Positions 1 through 8,484 of a stretch of DNA of 15,687 nt are shown piece by piece. The notes beneath the pieces were generated by a model. The model was not told where the DNA came from. It saw only the letters and a list, made by a program, of their open reading frames with translations, and did not search any database. Where the stretch lies: assembly GCA_003476685.1 (NCBI GenBank), contig DMVN01000177.1:2908-18594 (forward strand), written 5' to 3'. Source of the stretch: Acidobacteriota bacterium (GTDB taxonomy: Bacteria > Acidobacteriota > Aminicenantia > Aminicenantales > Saccharicenantaceae). The position numbers and the translations under genes were made by a program. Every line of letters starts with the position of its first letter. Positions within the stretch are counted from its first letter, which is position 1.

Positions 1-3
1 CAT
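1..3 (-). CDS. Start codon of a leftward gene, truncated by the window edge
   Basis: On the minus strand the first three bases read ATG. They are preceded, after a 6-nt spacer, by a full-strength ribosome binding site AAGGAGGT (positions 17 to 10). This combination is what a real translation start looks like, so a leftward gene very likely begins at the window edge, divergent from the LEA14-like gene. Only the initiator codon is inside the window, so nothing can be said about the product. Confidence 0.5.
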
Positions 4-86
4 CCGCTGACCTCCTTGAGCTTAAAATTTTTCCTAATTAGTTTATAACCCGGGCGGCCAAATATCCAGAATTATTTTGAGCAGGC

Positions 87-115
87 TTGTTTTCTCCGGC
101 TATTTCAGGTAATTT
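87..115 (+). promoter_or_regulatory. Candidate sigma70-like promoter for the LEA14-like/GT2 unit
   Basis: TTGTTT (87-92), a 17-nt spacer and TAATTT (110-115) form a plausible -35/-10 pair. It predicts a transcript starting near 122, just ahead of the first rightward gene. Both hexamers deviate from consensus, so this is a moderate-to-weak call. Confidence 0.35.
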
Positions 116-154
116 AATCTACCTGCAACCAGAACTTGAATGATTTATCCTGAG

Positions 155-1015
155 ATGAAAAAAAATTGGCACATATTATTAATCATGACTGCCCTCTGGC
201 TGGGCCTGAGGCCGGGCCCGACCGAGGCCGGGCCCGCGGTTCTCGCCCGGAAAAATATAGAGCTCAGCTTGAAAGAAACGAGAATTGGCGAGCTATCGGC
301 CTCGGGCCTGACTCTATCTTTTTACCTCCTGCTGGAAAATAATTCTTCCAGAAATTACGGGCTGGTTTCCTATCAATACCAGGTTCTGATAAATGACAGG
401 GAATATTTTCGACAGCCGGTTTCTCTGGACCAGCCGATAGGGCTGCCGGCCGGCCGTCAGGCATTGGTCAACTTCCCGGTCAGGATTAATTATCAATACC
501 TGGAGCCTTATCTTACAGGTTCAGGTCGTCAGGCTAGCTGTCGGATGAGCGGGGAAATAATCTTTCAGGATGAGAAAAAGAAAACGGAGCGGGTGCCCTT
601 CAATTTCCAGGCCGATTTCCCGATTTTTAAGTTGCCCGAAATAAAGTTTCTGCCGCTTCTGGTGAGAGACCTGACCCTGGGCGGGGCTGATTTTGACTTC
701 CGTTTCAGCCTGGGTAACCAGAATGACTATGACCTCCTGATCCAGAAAATTAACCTGGAGTTGTGGCTGGAAAACCGGGTTATCCACCGGGGACAGCTAA
801 CCGGGGACCAGGCTCTCTCTGCCGGTCAGAGCCGGAGTTACAGCCTGCCGTTGATGCTGGATTTTTTTGAACAGGGGAGGGAATTGCGCGAGGCCCTGGA
901 GAAGGCTCAGGTCACTTTTACTCTGAAGCTCAATGTGGAAGCGGATTCGGCCTGGGGCTGGCTGTTGTTTCCCCTGGAAACTACGGCCTCAGTCAGCAAA
1001 GAATTCCGGCGCTGA
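155..1015 (+). CDS. Secreted protein with two tandem LEA14/WHy-like (LEA type 2) domains
   Basis: From the ATG at 155 the product is 286 residues. It begins with a Sec signal peptide (Lys-Lys, then a hydrophobic stretch to about residue 19, likely cleaved after the Thr-Glu-Ala near 25). The mature part looks like two successive beta-sandwich LEA-2/WHy repeats, roughly residues 32-145 and 155-280. Each has the family pattern: an amphipathic strand, 'gl.l.f.l..xN' with an Asn-rich turn, then a 'lpAG...l.fPv' segment. In known families these domains occur in desiccation or stress proteins and in bacterial periplasmic proteins; the molecular function is usually unknown. An in-frame ATG at 140 would add five residues (MIYPE) before the signal peptide. 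Neither start has a clear ribosome site, and 155 is preferred because of the signal peptide. It is 12 bp from the glycosyltransferase gene, so the two are probably co-transcribed. Confidence 0.7.
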   Translation: MKKNWHILLIMTALWLGLRPGPTEAGPAVLARKNIELSLKETRIGELSASGLTLSFYLLLENNSSRNYGLVSYQYQVLINDREYFRQPVSLDQPIGLPAGRQALVNFPVRINYQYLEPYLTGSGRQASCRMSGEIIFQDEKKKTERVPFNFQADFPIFKLPEIKFLPLLVRDLTLGGADFDFRFSLGNQNDYDLLIQKINLELWLENRVIHRGQLTGDQALSAGQSRSYSLPLMLDFFEQGRELREALEKAQVTFTLKLNVEADSAWGWLLFPLETTASVSKEFRR

Positions 1016-1027
1016 GTTCCTCCGGCC

Positions 1028-1867
1028 ATGGTCTCAGCCATAATTGTTACATACAACCGGGCTCATTACCTGGGCCAAGCCATTGACTCTGTTCTGGCCC
1101 AGACCTATTTCCAGACTCATCCCGAGGACTGGGAACTGATTATCGTGGACGACGGTTCCACCGACGGGACGCCCGACCTGGTGGCCGGTTATGTCTGCCA
1201 GGAAAGCCGGATCAAATTTATCAGGTCTGAGCACCTGGGCGTCAGCCGGTCCCGCAACCTGGGCCTGAAAGCAGCCCGGGGGGAATTTATCGCCTTCCTT
1301 GATTCGGACGACCTCTGGCTCAAAGATAAGACCCGGGCCCAGCTCAGCTATCTCCGGGCCTTTCCCGAAGCCCGGTTCTGCCTGACCGAAGAAATCTGGG
1401 TTCGGAATGGACGCCGGGTCAACCAGAAGAACAAGCATCAGAAATATTCGGGCCGGGTGCTGGACAGGGTTTTGCCCCTGTGCCTCTTGAGTTTATCTGC
1501 GGCCATGTTCCGGCGGCAATTGTTTGAGGAAGTAGGGGACTTTGACCAAAGCCTTCCAGTCTGTGAGGATTATGACCTGGGCATAAGAATCGCTTTACGG
1601 CATCCCTACCATTTCCTGCCGCAGCCCCTGATCATCAAAAGGGGCGGCCATCCCGATCAACTCTCGCGGAAATACTGGGGTATGGATAGATGGCGGGTGC
1701 AGGTCCTGGAAAAGGCGCTGCGACTGACTGAAACTCCCGAAGACAGGGACCTGATTCGGTCTGAAATTGTAAAAAAATGCCAGATCCTCTTCAAAGGCTT
1801 CTTAAAGAGAGGACGGGAGGCAGAGGCCGATTATTACCAAAAGAAAATTCTGGAATATTCTCTGTAG
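1028..1867 (+). CDS. Family 2 glycosyltransferase (GT-A fold)
   Basis: This 279-residue cytoplasmic protein transfers a sugar from a nucleotide-sugar donor to an unidentified acceptor. Family landmarks are visible in order. The N-terminal strand is VSAIIVTYNRA. The nucleotide-binding VDDGSTDGT is at 40-48. GVSRSRNLG at 71-79 is followed by the metal-binding DxD-type motif DSDD at 92-95. An acceptor-side Glu-Asp-Tyr (180-182) supplies the likely catalytic base. There is no membrane segment, so it is a soluble or peripheral enzyme. No Shine-Dalgarno is visible and the start lies 12 bp after the preceding stop, which suggests translational coupling to the LEA14-like gene. No other polysaccharide gene is in the window, so substrate and pathway cannot be assigned. 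Confidence 0.9.
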   Translation: MVSAIIVTYNRAHYLGQAIDSVLAQTYFQTHPEDWELIIVDDGSTDGTPDLVAGYVCQESRIKFIRSEHLGVSRSRNLGLKAARGEFIAFLDSDDLWLKDKTRAQLSYLRAFPEARFCLTEEIWVRNGRRVNQKNKHQKYSGRVLDRVLPLCLLSLSAAMFRRQLFEEVGDFDQSLPVCEDYDLGIRIALRHPYHFLPQPLIIKRGGHPDQLSRKYWGMDRWRVQVLEKALRLTETPEDRDLIRSEIVKKCQILFKGFLKRGREAEADYYQKKILEYSL

Positions 1868-1888
1868 TAAGCCGGCTTCTGTTCTTCA

Positions 1889-1917
1889 TAACCCGGGATA
1901 ACAGACAACCTGGGTTA
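1889..1917 (+). terminator. Hairpin downstream of the glycosyltransferase, possible weak terminator
   Basis: Arms 1889-1897 (TAACCCGGG) and 1909-1917 (CCTGGGTTA) form nine pairs, one of them G-U, around an 11-nt loop. It lies 22 nt past the glycosyltransferase stop. No T-tract follows, so intrinsic termination is uncertain; it may simply protect the 3' end. Confidence 0.35.
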
Positions 1918-1989
1918 CACAGCCAGCTTAAATAAAGCTAGAGAATTGGCGTCGACAGGGTGGAAAATTGTCAGCCTGATTAAAGTGGA

Positions 1990-2029
1990 AAAAGAAAAGA
2001 AGGCCGGGTCCTCCGGAGAGAACCCGGCC
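1990..2029 (-). terminator. Intrinsic terminator of the outer-membrane barrel gene
   Basis: Read on the minus strand, GGCCGGGT (2029-2022) pairs perfectly with ACCCGGCC (2009-2002). The loop contains the palindrome CTCCGGAG, and a T-rich tail (TTCTTTTCTTTTTCC) follows. It starts 26 nt after the stop codon of the leftward barrel gene. On the plus strand the hairpin is followed by only a short T run, so it works mainly leftward. Confidence 0.85.
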
Positions 2030-2054
2030 CTTTATCGTGAAGAGCTGAGATGGA

Positions 2055-2810
2055 TCAGAACCAGAAATTAAGTCCCAGCACCAGCGAATAACCGTTAAAG
2101 TCAAAATCTTCAAAGCCTTCAAAAGAATCCCTGAATTTAGCCTTGAGGAAATTGTAACGGAAGCCCAGGTCCAGGGTGGTCCGGCTGCCAACCGGGACCA
2201 TGACTCCGGCAAAAGCGTTGTAGCCGATGGATATTCTGTTTTGCTCTTCCAGAAGGGCGTAGTAAACCGGATAAACTGTGATGTCGCCACCCGGATCGCT
2301 GTAAATCCAGGGGTCGGAAAAATCTATTATCTCGCCCTGGATTCTTACCGTCCAGAGGTGGAGCCCGACGCCCCCGCCGAAATAGGGAACAAACCTGACC
2401 CGGCGTCCGAGAGGAGTAATCTTAAAGGACAGAGAAATAGGCGTCTGGGAAACTTCAAAGGTGTGGACAATGGACCCACCAAAGAAATCGGGAAAGGCAA
2501 AAAACATGTCGTCAACTTGATACTTGGAATAATCCAGGTACCAGCCGCCCTTCTGGCGGTTGTAAAAATCGACCGAAAGCACCAGGCTGAGATTCCGGTT
2601 CATGAAGAACTCATAGGCCAGTCCCAGCATTCCTCCCTGGTAGGCGGATTTCTTGAAGCTCATATTTTCAAACTCAATGTTCCACAGGCTGTCAGGTCCT
2701 CCGCTCATCCTGGGGACAAAATAGCCGTAACGGATGGTGAAAATATTGGCCGAAGCGGCCAGTGGCAATATCAGCAGGACCAGGGCCAACGTTATTAGTA
2801 TTTTTTTCAT
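2055..2810 (-). CDS. Outer-membrane beta-barrel protein (OmpA/OmpW-like 8-strand type)
   Basis: The 251-residue product starts with a classic signal peptide (MKKILITLALVLLILP, likely cleaved after Ala-Ser-Ala at 19-21). The rest alternates aromatic and small residues in amphipathic strands. It includes PYFGGGVGLHLW (142-153) and a final strand YSLVLGLNFWF ending in a C-terminal Phe, the usual BAM-complex recognition feature. The size suits an eight-stranded barrel. Short barrels like this are often structural or adhesin-like, and no specific function can be read. The start is well supported: GAGGAGGT lies just upstream, an extended -10 promoter precedes it, and an intrinsic terminator follows, so it is probably monocistronic. 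Confidence 0.8.
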   Translation of the reverse strand: MKKILITLALVLLILPLAASANIFTIRYGYFVPRMSGGPDSLWNIEFENMSFKKSAYQGGMLGLAYEFFMNRNLSLVLSVDFYNRQKGGWYLDYSKYQVDDMFFAFPDFFGGSIVHTFEVSQTPISLSFKITPLGRRVRFVPYFGGGVGLHLWTVRIQGEIIDFSDPWIYSDPGGDITVYPVYYALLEEQNRISIGYNAFAGVMVPVGSRTTLDLGFRYNFLKAKFRDSFEGFEDFDFNGYSLVLGLNFWF

Positions 2811-2830
2811 CTTAACCTCCTCACCAATTC

Positions 2831-2839
2831 ATTATAGCA
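2831..2839 (-). promoter_or_regulatory. Extended -10 promoter of the barrel gene
   Basis: On the minus strand TGC-TATAAT (2839-2831) is a perfect extended -10 element. It would place the transcript start near 2824, giving a very short 5' UTR ahead of the GAGGAGGT ribosome site. No good -35 is seen 16-18 nt upstream, which is usual for extended -10 promoters. Confidence 0.6.
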
Positions 2840-2925
2840 AATTGCGTGCCAGACTCGATACCTTAAAATCTGGCCCGCCCCAGGCTGAATTGTTTTATTT
2901 TTAAGACAACTGTCCTGTTTTTTCC

Positions 2926-2954
2926 TTGAAACCCGGTTGGTTTTGGGCTATTCT
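2926..2954 (+). promoter_or_regulatory. Sigma70-like promoter of tsaC
   Basis: TTGAAA (2926-2931), a 17-nt spacer and TATTCT (2949-2954) give a good -35/-10 pair. The predicted start is near 2961, just ahead of the AAAGGAGGT ribosome site of tsaC. It is back to back with the barrel gene promoter in the same 167-bp intergenic region. Confidence 0.6.
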
Positions 2955-2977
2955 CTGCCTGAGAAAAGGAGGTACGC

Positions 2978-3622
2978 TTGCCCTCACAGGTTCTATCACT
3001 TCCGGCTTCTGGCTTCAGACCGGACCAGCTGGATTTCATCTCCAGCCGGCTGCGGCAGGGGTCAGTTCTGGTCTATCCCACAGAAACTTTCTATGGCCTG
3101 GGTGGACTGGCCAGCCTTGTCTCAGCTGTTGAGAAAATATTTGAACTGAAAGGCCGGGAACCGGGGAAACCATTACCTTTTGTGGCTTCGGACCTGGAAA
3201 TGGTCCTGCATTATTCCGAAGAGCCTTCTGACCTCTTTTTCAGGCTGGCCGAGCATTTCTGGCCAGGACCGCTGACCCTGGTGCTCAGGGCCAGGGAAAA
3301 CAGTCTACCGGAAATTTTATACGGGCCAGGCCGGACCTTCGCGGTCCGGGTGCCGCCGCTCTCCTGGCTCAGAGAATTAATCCGAAAGAGCGGGTCTCTT
3401 TTGATTTCCACCAGTGCCAACCTCAGCGGACAGCCGCCCCTGGCTTCTTTCTCGGAAGTTTATGAGATATTTGGCGACCGGGTTGACCTGTTGATAGATG
3501 GTGGCCCGACTCCCGGCGGTCAGCCCTCAACCATCGTCGACCTGACCTCTTCCGAACCGCTCTGCTTGCGGGAAGGGAAAATCCCGGCGGCTGAGGTCTG
3601 GGCTTATCTTTATGAGAGATAA
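2978..3622 (+). CDS. tsaC: L-threonylcarbamoyladenylate synthase (TsaC/YwlC type), TTG start
   Basis: The enzyme makes threonylcarbamoyl-AMP from threonine, bicarbonate and ATP, the first step of the t6A37 modification of ANN-decoding tRNAs, in the cytoplasm. The 214 residues carry the family motifs in order: YPTETFYGLG (33-42), KGREPGKPLP (58-67), FWPGPLTLVL (94-103), RVP (124-126), STSANLSG (144-151), STIVDL (184-189) and LREG (197-200). The length is that of the short YwlC/TsaC form without the C-terminal Sua5 domain. The start is a TTG at 2978, fixed by AAAGGAGGT six nucleotides upstream; no in-frame ATG would preserve the N-terminal fold. It converges on metG with only 13 bp between stops. 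The partner genes tsaB, tsaD and tsaE are not in the window. Confidence 0.93.
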   Translation: MPSQVLSLPASGFRPDQLDFISSRLRQGSVLVYPTETFYGLGGLASLVSAVEKIFELKGREPGKPLPFVASDLEMVLHYSEEPSDLFFRLAEHFWPGPLTLVLRARENSLPEILYGPGRTFAVRVPPLSWLRELIRKSGSLLISTSANLSGQPPLASFSEVYEIFGDRVDLLIDGGPTPGGQPSTIVDLTSSEPLCLREGKIPAAEVWAYLYER

Positions 3623-3635
3623 GCTAGTCGGCTTC

Positions 3636-5582
3636 TTATTTTACCTTAGTCCCGGGCGGCAGCTCCCGGTCAAAGAAAGGAATAATCGCCTTGCCCTCCA
3701 CTTCGGCTGCCAGCAGCATCCCCTGGGATTCAACGCCACGGATGACAGCCGGCTGGAGGTTGGCGATGACGATGAACTCTTTGCCCACCAGTTCTTCCGG
3801 TGAGTAAGTCTCGGCCACTCCGGCGATAATCTGTCGCTTCTCGCTGCCCAGGTCAATCTGCAACTTCAGCAGCTTGCTGGTGCCGGGAACCCGTTCGGCA
3901 GCCAGGACCCTGGCCACCCGCAGGTCCATTTTCTTGAATTCTTCATAGCTGATGTATTCCATCTTTTCCTCCGTTTTGGGAGCAGTTTCGGCCCGAGCCT
4001 GGGGCTTTTCCATTTCACCGATGAATTCTGCCAGGTCAATCCTGGGGAAGAGGGCCTGGGGTTGGTGGAGCCGGGCTCCTGGTACCAGCCCGTAAAAATC
4101 CAGAGAAGATTTTAAAACCTCTCCCGGCCGGCGGCTCTCGCCCAGCAGAGACCAGATTTTTTCGGTAGTCTCCGGCATGACCGGATAGAGCAAGTAGCTA
4201 CTTCCCCTGATGGCACATAGCGCCTGGTAGATTATCCTGGCCAGCCGCTCCCTGGATTCAGGTTTTTTGGCCAGCTTCCAGGGCTCGTTATCGGCCAGGT
4301 ATTTATTGGTAACATTGAGAAAAACCCAGATTTCTTCCAGAGCCCGGTTGAGAGCGTAGTCATCATAGAGCGAGAAAACCCGGTCTCTCGTCTCAACAAA
4401 ACTCCTGGCCAGTTCCCGGTCAGGACCGGTTTCTTCACCGGGCCTGGGTACTTCACCGCCGAAGTAATTGAAAGCCATGGTCAGGGTTCTCTGGACCAGG
4501 TTGCCCAGGTCGTTGGCCAGGTCGGAATTTACTCGCTGGACAAAACCTTCATGAGAAAAACTTCCGTCCAGTCCTACCGGCACTTCTCTTAACAAAAAGT
4601 AACGCAGGGCATCGGCTCCCACTTTTTCCAGAATGAGGTAGGGGTCGAGAACATTACCCCGGGACTTGGACATCTTGGTTTCATCCTTCAACCACCAGCC
4701 GTGCCCGAAAACTGTTTCTGGTAGTGGCAAACCGGCAGCCATCAGGAAAGCCGGCCAGAAGATGGCGTGAAAGCGCAGGATATCCTTGCCGATCAGGTGG
4801 ACATCTGCCGGCCAGAAGGTCTGGAATAATTCCGGGTTCCAGTCGTAGCCGGCCCCGGTGACATAATTATGCAGGGCGTCGAACCAGACATAGATGGTAT
4901 GTTTGGGGTCGCCCGGCACCGGGATTCCCCAGCGGACGGTGGTCCTGGTAATGCTCAGGTCTTTGAGTCCCTGCCGGACGAAACTGACCACTTCATTCAT
5001 CCGGCTCTGGGGGCGGACAAACCGGGGATGGGCGGCATAGAAATCGAGCAGCGGTTGCTGGTAGGCTGACAGCCGGAAAAAGTAGCTTTCTTCCTCCAGC
5101 AGCAGGGCTTGCCGGCCACAATCAGGGCAGACCTTATGGCCTTCGGCTTCGAGCGGCACGTCTTCCGGAAGGAAATTTTCCTCAGAGACACAGTACCAGC
5201 CCTGGTAGGTGCCCTTGTAAATGTCGCCCTTGGCTAGAAGCTGCTGGAATATTTTCTGCACCCCACGTTCGTGGAATTCTTCCGTCGTCCGGATGAAGTA
5301 ATCGTAGGAAATATTAAGCTTCTGCCAGAGTTCCTTGAACCTGACCACCACCCGGTCAGCCAGTTCTTTCGGCTTAAGGCCCTTCTCAGCCGCTGCCTTT
5401 TCAATTTTCTGACCGTGTTCGTCGGTCCCGGTCAGAAAATAGACTTTTCGGCCGCTCAGCCGCTGGTAGCGGGCCAGGGCGTCGGCAATGATGGTGGTGT
5501 AGGCATGCCCGATGTGGGGCACATCGTTGACGTAGTAGATAGGTGTGGTGACGTAAAATGTTGGCTTAAACTTCTCTTCCAC
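3636..5582 (-). CDS. metG: Methionyl-tRNA synthetase with C-terminal tRNA-binding domain, GTG start
   Basis: This 648-residue class I synthetase charges tRNA-Met. Visible landmarks are the HIGH motif (PHIGHA, 22-27), the KMSKS loop (303-307), the anticodon-binding helical region (about 360-515) and a C-terminal EMAP/Trbp111-type tRNA-binding OB domain (about 541-648: [16 protein letters not shown], then RQIIAGVAE) that usually dimerises the enzyme. The zinc knuckle looks incomplete: Cys131, Cys152 and Cys155 are present, but the position expected for the fourth ligand is Glu134 (CVSEE). The start is GTG at 5582, with GGAGGT seven nucleotides upstream inside the end of folE. The two genes overlap by 17 bp in different frames, which implies coupled translation. 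It is the last gene of the larC-folE-metG operon. Confidence 0.96.
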   Translation of the reverse strand: MEEKFKPTFYVTTPIYYVNDVPHIGHAYTTIIADALARYQRLSGRKVYFLTGTDEHGQKIEKAAAEKGLKPKELADRVVVRFKELWQKLNISYDYFIRTTEEFHERGVQKIFQQLLAKGDIYKGTYQGWYCVSEENFLPEDVPLEAEGHKVCPDCGRQALLLEEESYFFRLSAYQQPLLDFYAAHPRFVRPQSRMNEVVSFVRQGLKDLSITRTTVRWGIPVPGDPKHTIYVWFDALHNYVTGAGYDWNPELFQTFWPADVHLIGKDILRFHAIFWPAFLMAAGLPLPETVFGHGWWLKDETKMSKSRGNVLDPYLILEKVGADALRYFLLREVPVGLDGSFSHEGFVQRVNSDLANDLGNLVQRTLTMAFNYFGGEVPRPGEETGPDRELARSFVETRDRVFSLYDDYALNRALEEIWVFLNVTNKYLADNEPWKLAKKPESRERLARIIYQALCAIRGSSYLLYPVMPETTEKIWSLLGESRRPGEVLKSSLDFYGLVPGARLHQPQALFPRIDLAEFIGEMEKPQARAETAPKTEEKMEYISYEEFKKMDLRVARVLAAERVPGTSKLLKLQIDLGSEKRQIIAGVAETYSPEELVGKEFIVIANLQPAVIRGVESQGMLLAAEVEGKAIIPFFDRELPPGTKVK

Positions 5583-6186
5583 CTGGAATACCTCCCTTGA
5601 TGAGCATCATGGCTTCGGTCCGGGTAGCCGGGTTGTTGCGGAACGAACCCCGGACGGCCGAGGTCACAGTTATGGCTTTGGGCTTCTTGATGCCACGCAT
5701 CGACATGCACAGATGTTCGGCCTCTATGACCACCATGACGCCCAGGGGGTTCAGGGTGGCATTCAGGATATCGGCCACCTGCTTGGTCAGCCGTTCCTGA
5801 ACCTGCAGCCTCCGGGCCAGAGTATCAACCAGCCGGGCAATTTTACTCAGGCCGATGATCCGTCCCTCTTTGGGGATGTAAGCCACGTGGGCCACCCCAG
5901 CGAAGGGCAGGAGATGGTGCTCACAGAAAGAATAGAGGGGAATGTTCCGGATCAACACCAGTTCATCGTGTCTTTCATCCTGGAAGACTTCCAGGTCTTC
6001 CACCGGGTCGATCTGGGTGCCGCCCAGGATATCCTCCATCATTCTGGCCACCCGGCCAGGGGTGCCTTTGAGGCCAGGGCGCTCCGGGTCTTCGCCGATG
6101 CCCTCCAGCACCAGTCTGACACCCTGTTCGATTTTCTTCAGGTCCATTTTTCTGGCCTGCTTATTATTTCGGTTTTTGCTTTTCAT
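5566..6186 (-). CDS. folE: GTP cyclohydrolase I (FolE)
   Basis: The enzyme converts GTP to 7,8-dihydroneopterin triphosphate, the entry to folate and other pterins and also to queuosine precursors. The 206-residue sequence has the full family signature: FCEHHLLPF (87-95) with zinc ligands Cys88 and His91, [10 protein letters not shown] (112-121), QVQERLT (128-134), and [11 protein letters not shown] (155-165) with the third zinc ligand Cys160. The first 13 residues are Lys/Asn-rich, and translation from Met14 (MDLKK) would give a more typical N-terminus. However, GAGGA lies correctly before the upstream ATG, only 7 bp after the larC stop. Its 3' end overlaps metG by 17 bp. It sits in the middle of a tight three-gene operon. 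Confidence 0.96.
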   Translation of the reverse strand: MKSKNRNNKQARKMDLKKIEQGVRLVLEGIGEDPERPGLKGTPGRVARMMEDILGGTQIDPVEDLEVFQDERHDELVLIRNIPLYSFCEHHLLPFAGVAHVAYIPKEGRIIGLSKIARLVDTLARRLQVQERLTKQVADILNATLNPLGVMVVIEAEHLCMSMRGIKKPKAITVTSAVRGSFRNNPATRTEAMMLIKGGIPGGREV

Positions 6187-6193
6187 CTTGTCC

Positions 6194-7354
6194 TCAAGCC
6201 TTAAATTTTCTGATAGCTTCGGTGATGACCTGTTTGAGGGGCAGCTTCAGTTTTTCAGCTGCTCGCAGGCAATCATCAAATTCCGGCTGGAAGTTTATGG
6301 CTTCTCCGCCGAAATAGCTGACCTTGACCCGGATTTCCTGACCCTTCAGGCTGATTTCTTTTATTTCTCTTCTCAGTACCCGTCTTTCTACTGGATAATA
6401 TCTCAGCCCGATGGTGGTGGTTTCCCGGAAGATGGCCTCGGTCAGCCTGTCTATTTTATCAATCTCGGCCAGGATGGTCAATTTGCTCCCCAGCCGGTTC
6501 TTTTTCATGACCACCGGGGTGAGGTAAGCTTCCAGGGCTCCCAGCTCCAGGGCCCGGTTTAGGAAGTTACCCAGAAGCTGGGGAGAGGCGTCATCAATCG
6601 TGGCCTCGATCACCTGGATTTTTCGGGCCGGCTGGAAATCCTTTAGCTTTCCGTAAAAAGCCCGCAGGAGGTTGGGGTGATATTTTAAGTCACGGTGGCC
6701 GAGACCGTAACCGATTTTTTCGTAAACCAGTTCCGGCCAGGGACTTAGACAGCGGCCGAGGCTGGTCAGGATGGCTGCTCCGGTCGGGGTCAGCAGTTCA
6801 GTCGGTTCCTGGCTGCTGTAGACCGGGAAACCGGCCATTAATTCGGCCACGGCCGGTGGCGGAACTGGCAGCAGGCCATGACTGGTTTCCACATAACCAC
6901 TTCCTAGATTAACCGGGGAGAAATAAACTTCAGCTACCTGGAGCCGGCGCAGCAACCAGCAGGCTCCGACTATGTCAACCAGGGCGTCATCGGCTGCGGC
7001 CTCGTGCAGGTGAGTGGTCCGGAAACTGCGGCCGTGAACCCGGCTTTCTGCCTCAAACAGGCGTTTAAATATTTTTAGGGCATTCTCTTTTACCTCCGGT
7101 TCCAGCCGGGATTTTTTGATGGTGCTTTCCACCTCGGAAAAGGTCCTTCCGGCTGAATTTTTAGGGACAACGACTTCTACCCTTAACCCGGAAAAACCAC
7201 GGGAGCTGGCCTTGCTGACCTTGATGTCTACCCGCAGTTTCAGGTTGTTGATGGCCTGCCGGAAATCTTCCAGTGGCACTCCGAGGGAGAGCAGGGAAGC
7301 CAGAATCATGTCACCGCTGGCTCCCGAGGAACAATCAAAATATACAAATTTCAT
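6194..7354 (-). CDS. larC: Nickel-pincer cofactor nickel insertase LarC (DUF111), single uninterrupted ORF
   Basis: LarC inserts nickel into pyridinium-3,5-bisthiocarboxylate mononucleotide, the last step in making the cofactor of lactate racemase LarA and related racemases/epimerases. The 386 residues match the family end to end: [10 protein letters not shown] (7-16), [16 protein letters not shown] (115-130), [12 protein letters not shown] (185-196), GYGLGHRD (215-222), [11 protein letters not shown] (249-259), VVMKKNRLG (281-289), [10 protein letters not shown] (309-318), and the end [20 protein letters not shown] (353-372). Many LarC proteins have a His-rich linker, and some are split by a programmed frameshift; here the linker is short, without a His run, and the frame is continuous. 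A weak AGGT site precedes the ATG. It leads the larC-folE-metG operon. larA, larB and larE are not in the window. Confidence 0.92.
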   Translation of the reverse strand: MKFVYFDCSSGASGDMILASLLSLGVPLEDFRQAINNLKLRVDIKVSKASSRGFSGLRVEVVVPKNSAGRTFSEVESTIKKSRLEPEVKENALKIFKRLFEAESRVHGRSFRTTHLHEAAADDALVDIVGACWLLRRLQVAEVYFSPVNLGSGYVETSHGLLPVPPPAVAELMAGFPVYSSQEPTELLTPTGAAILTSLGRCLSPWPELVYEKIGYGLGHRDLKYHPNLLRAFYGKLKDFQPARKIQVIEATIDDASPQLLGNFLNRALELGALEAYLTPVVMKKNRLGSKLTILAEIDKIDRLTEAIFRETTTIGLRYYPVERRVLRREIKEISLKGQEIRVKVSYFGGEAINFQPEFDDCLRAAEKLKLPLKQVITEAIRKFKA

Positions 7355-7383
7355 GCTTACCTGCCAGGATTAATTTTAATAAA

Positions 7384-7412
7384 AGGATAGCTGTTTCCGT
7401 CTGAAAAATCAA
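7384..7412 (-). promoter_or_regulatory. Candidate promoter of the larC-folE-metG operon
   Basis: On the minus strand TTGATT (7412-7407), a 17-nt spacer and TATCCT (7389-7384) form an acceptable sigma70-like promoter. It predicts a start near 7377, about 23 nt before larC. It is the best candidate in the 235-bp divergent region shared with mtnP, which holds no other gene that I can see. Confidence 0.4.
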
Positions 7413-7538
7413 AATAAGACAGAGTACCGCATTTTTTTATTTCATGCCGCACGTTACCGCTACCTGTCCTGGACTGGTTTGATTCCCCCTGCGGCAGTTG
7501 GCCTGAGGCTCGAGCCCGGTTAAAATTCTCCCGGAATC

Positions 7539-7566
7539 TTGACTATTAAAGCCAATAAATTATATA
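7539..7566 (+). promoter_or_regulatory. Sigma70-like promoter of mtnP
   Basis: TTGACT (7539-7544), a 16-nt spacer and TATATA (7561-7566) match the consensus well. The predicted start is near 7573, giving a short 5' UTR with AGAGGTG ahead of the mtnP ATG. The spacing is the same as in the trpB2 leader promoter. Confidence 0.6.
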
Positions 7567-7589
7567 TGAATAGCTTCAAGAGGTGAAAA

Positions 7590-8474
7590 ATGGGTAAGCC
7601 AGATTTTCCGTCCGTAAAAGTTGGTATCCTGGGAGGGACGGGCCTTTACCAGGTTGAAGGCCTGAAAAATATCGAATCCCTGGAACTTGATACCCCCTTT
7701 GGCCGGCCTTCGGATAGTTACGTTATCGGAGAGCTGGAAGGGGTGCCGGTTGCCTTCCTGAGCCGCCACGGCCGTGGCCACCGGCTGCTTCCAGCCGAGG
7801 TAAATTACCGGGCTAATATTTTTGGTTTCAAGATGCTGGGAGTGGAAAGTTTAATTTCGGTCAATTCCGTGGGTTCTCTTAAAGAAGAAATTAAGCCCCG
7901 GGACATAGTGCTGGCCGACCAGTTTTTTGACCGCACCCACCGGCCGAATACTTTTTTCGGTCGGGGAGTAGTGGCCCATATCAGCCTGGCTGAACCCGTC
8001 TGCCCGGTTCTTTCCCGTCATGTTTATGAAACGGCCCGCGGGCTGAATTTATCGGTTCATCCCCGCGGCACCTATGTCTGCATTGAAGGACCGGCTTTTT
8101 CCACCAGAGCTGAGTCGTTGATTTACCGCCAGCTCCAGGCCGATGTCATCGGCATGACCGCTGCCACTGAAGCCAGGCTGGCCCGGGAGGCAGAAATCTG
8201 CTACGTCACCATGAACCTGGTAACCGATTACGATGTCTGGAAGAGCGAGGAAGAATCAGTCAGTGTCGAGCTGGTTCTGGAAAATCTGAAATACAATATC
8301 GAGCACGCCAAAGCTGTCATCAAGCGGGCGGTGGCCACCATCCAGAAAATAGAAAATTCAGATTGTCCCTGCCGCCACGCCCTGGAGAACGCTATCGTCA
8401 CCAGCCCGGAAGCCAGAGACAGAGAAACTGAGAAACAGCTGGCTCTTCTTATTGGCAAGTATACCCGGTCTTAG
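7590..8474 (+). CDS. mtnP: S-methyl-5'-thioadenosine phosphorylase (MtnP)
   Basis: The enzyme cleaves methylthioadenosine, the by-product of polyamine synthesis and radical-SAM chemistry, to adenine and 5-methylthioribose-1-phosphate. The 294 residues carry the trimeric purine-phosphorylase family motifs: VGILGGTGLY (11-20), SRHGRGH (58-64), PAEVNYRANI (68-77), NSVGSL (92-97), IEGPAFSTRAES (165-176), GMTAATEARLAREAE (188-202) and TDYDVW (212-217). The Asp pair in TDYD is the 6-aminopurine-recognising feature, so MTA and/or adenosine is favoured over inosine. A Cys-Pro-Cys near the C-terminus (259-261) is as in thermostable homologues. AGAGGTG precedes the ATG. No mtnA, mtnK or adenine phosphoribosyltransferase is in the window; the next gene, 10 bp on, is a PfkB kinase. 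Confidence 0.93.
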   Translation: MGKPDFPSVKVGILGGTGLYQVEGLKNIESLELDTPFGRPSDSYVIGELEGVPVAFLSRHGRGHRLLPAEVNYRANIFGFKMLGVESLISVNSVGSLKEEIKPRDIVLADQFFDRTHRPNTFFGRGVVAHISLAEPVCPVLSRHVYETARGLNLSVHPRGTYVCIEGPAFSTRAESLIYRQLQADVIGMTAATEARLAREAEICYVTMNLVTDYDVWKSEEESVSVELVLENLKYNIEHAKAVIKRAVATIQKIENSDCPCRHALENAIVTSPEARDRETEKQLALLIGKYTRS

Positions 8475-8484
8475 AGGAAAGCAG

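Noticed and set aside
8452-8484. Upstream TTG start of the PfkB kinase
   Set aside because: It would overlap mtnP and adds a tail without family similarity. The GTG at 8485 has a ribosome site.
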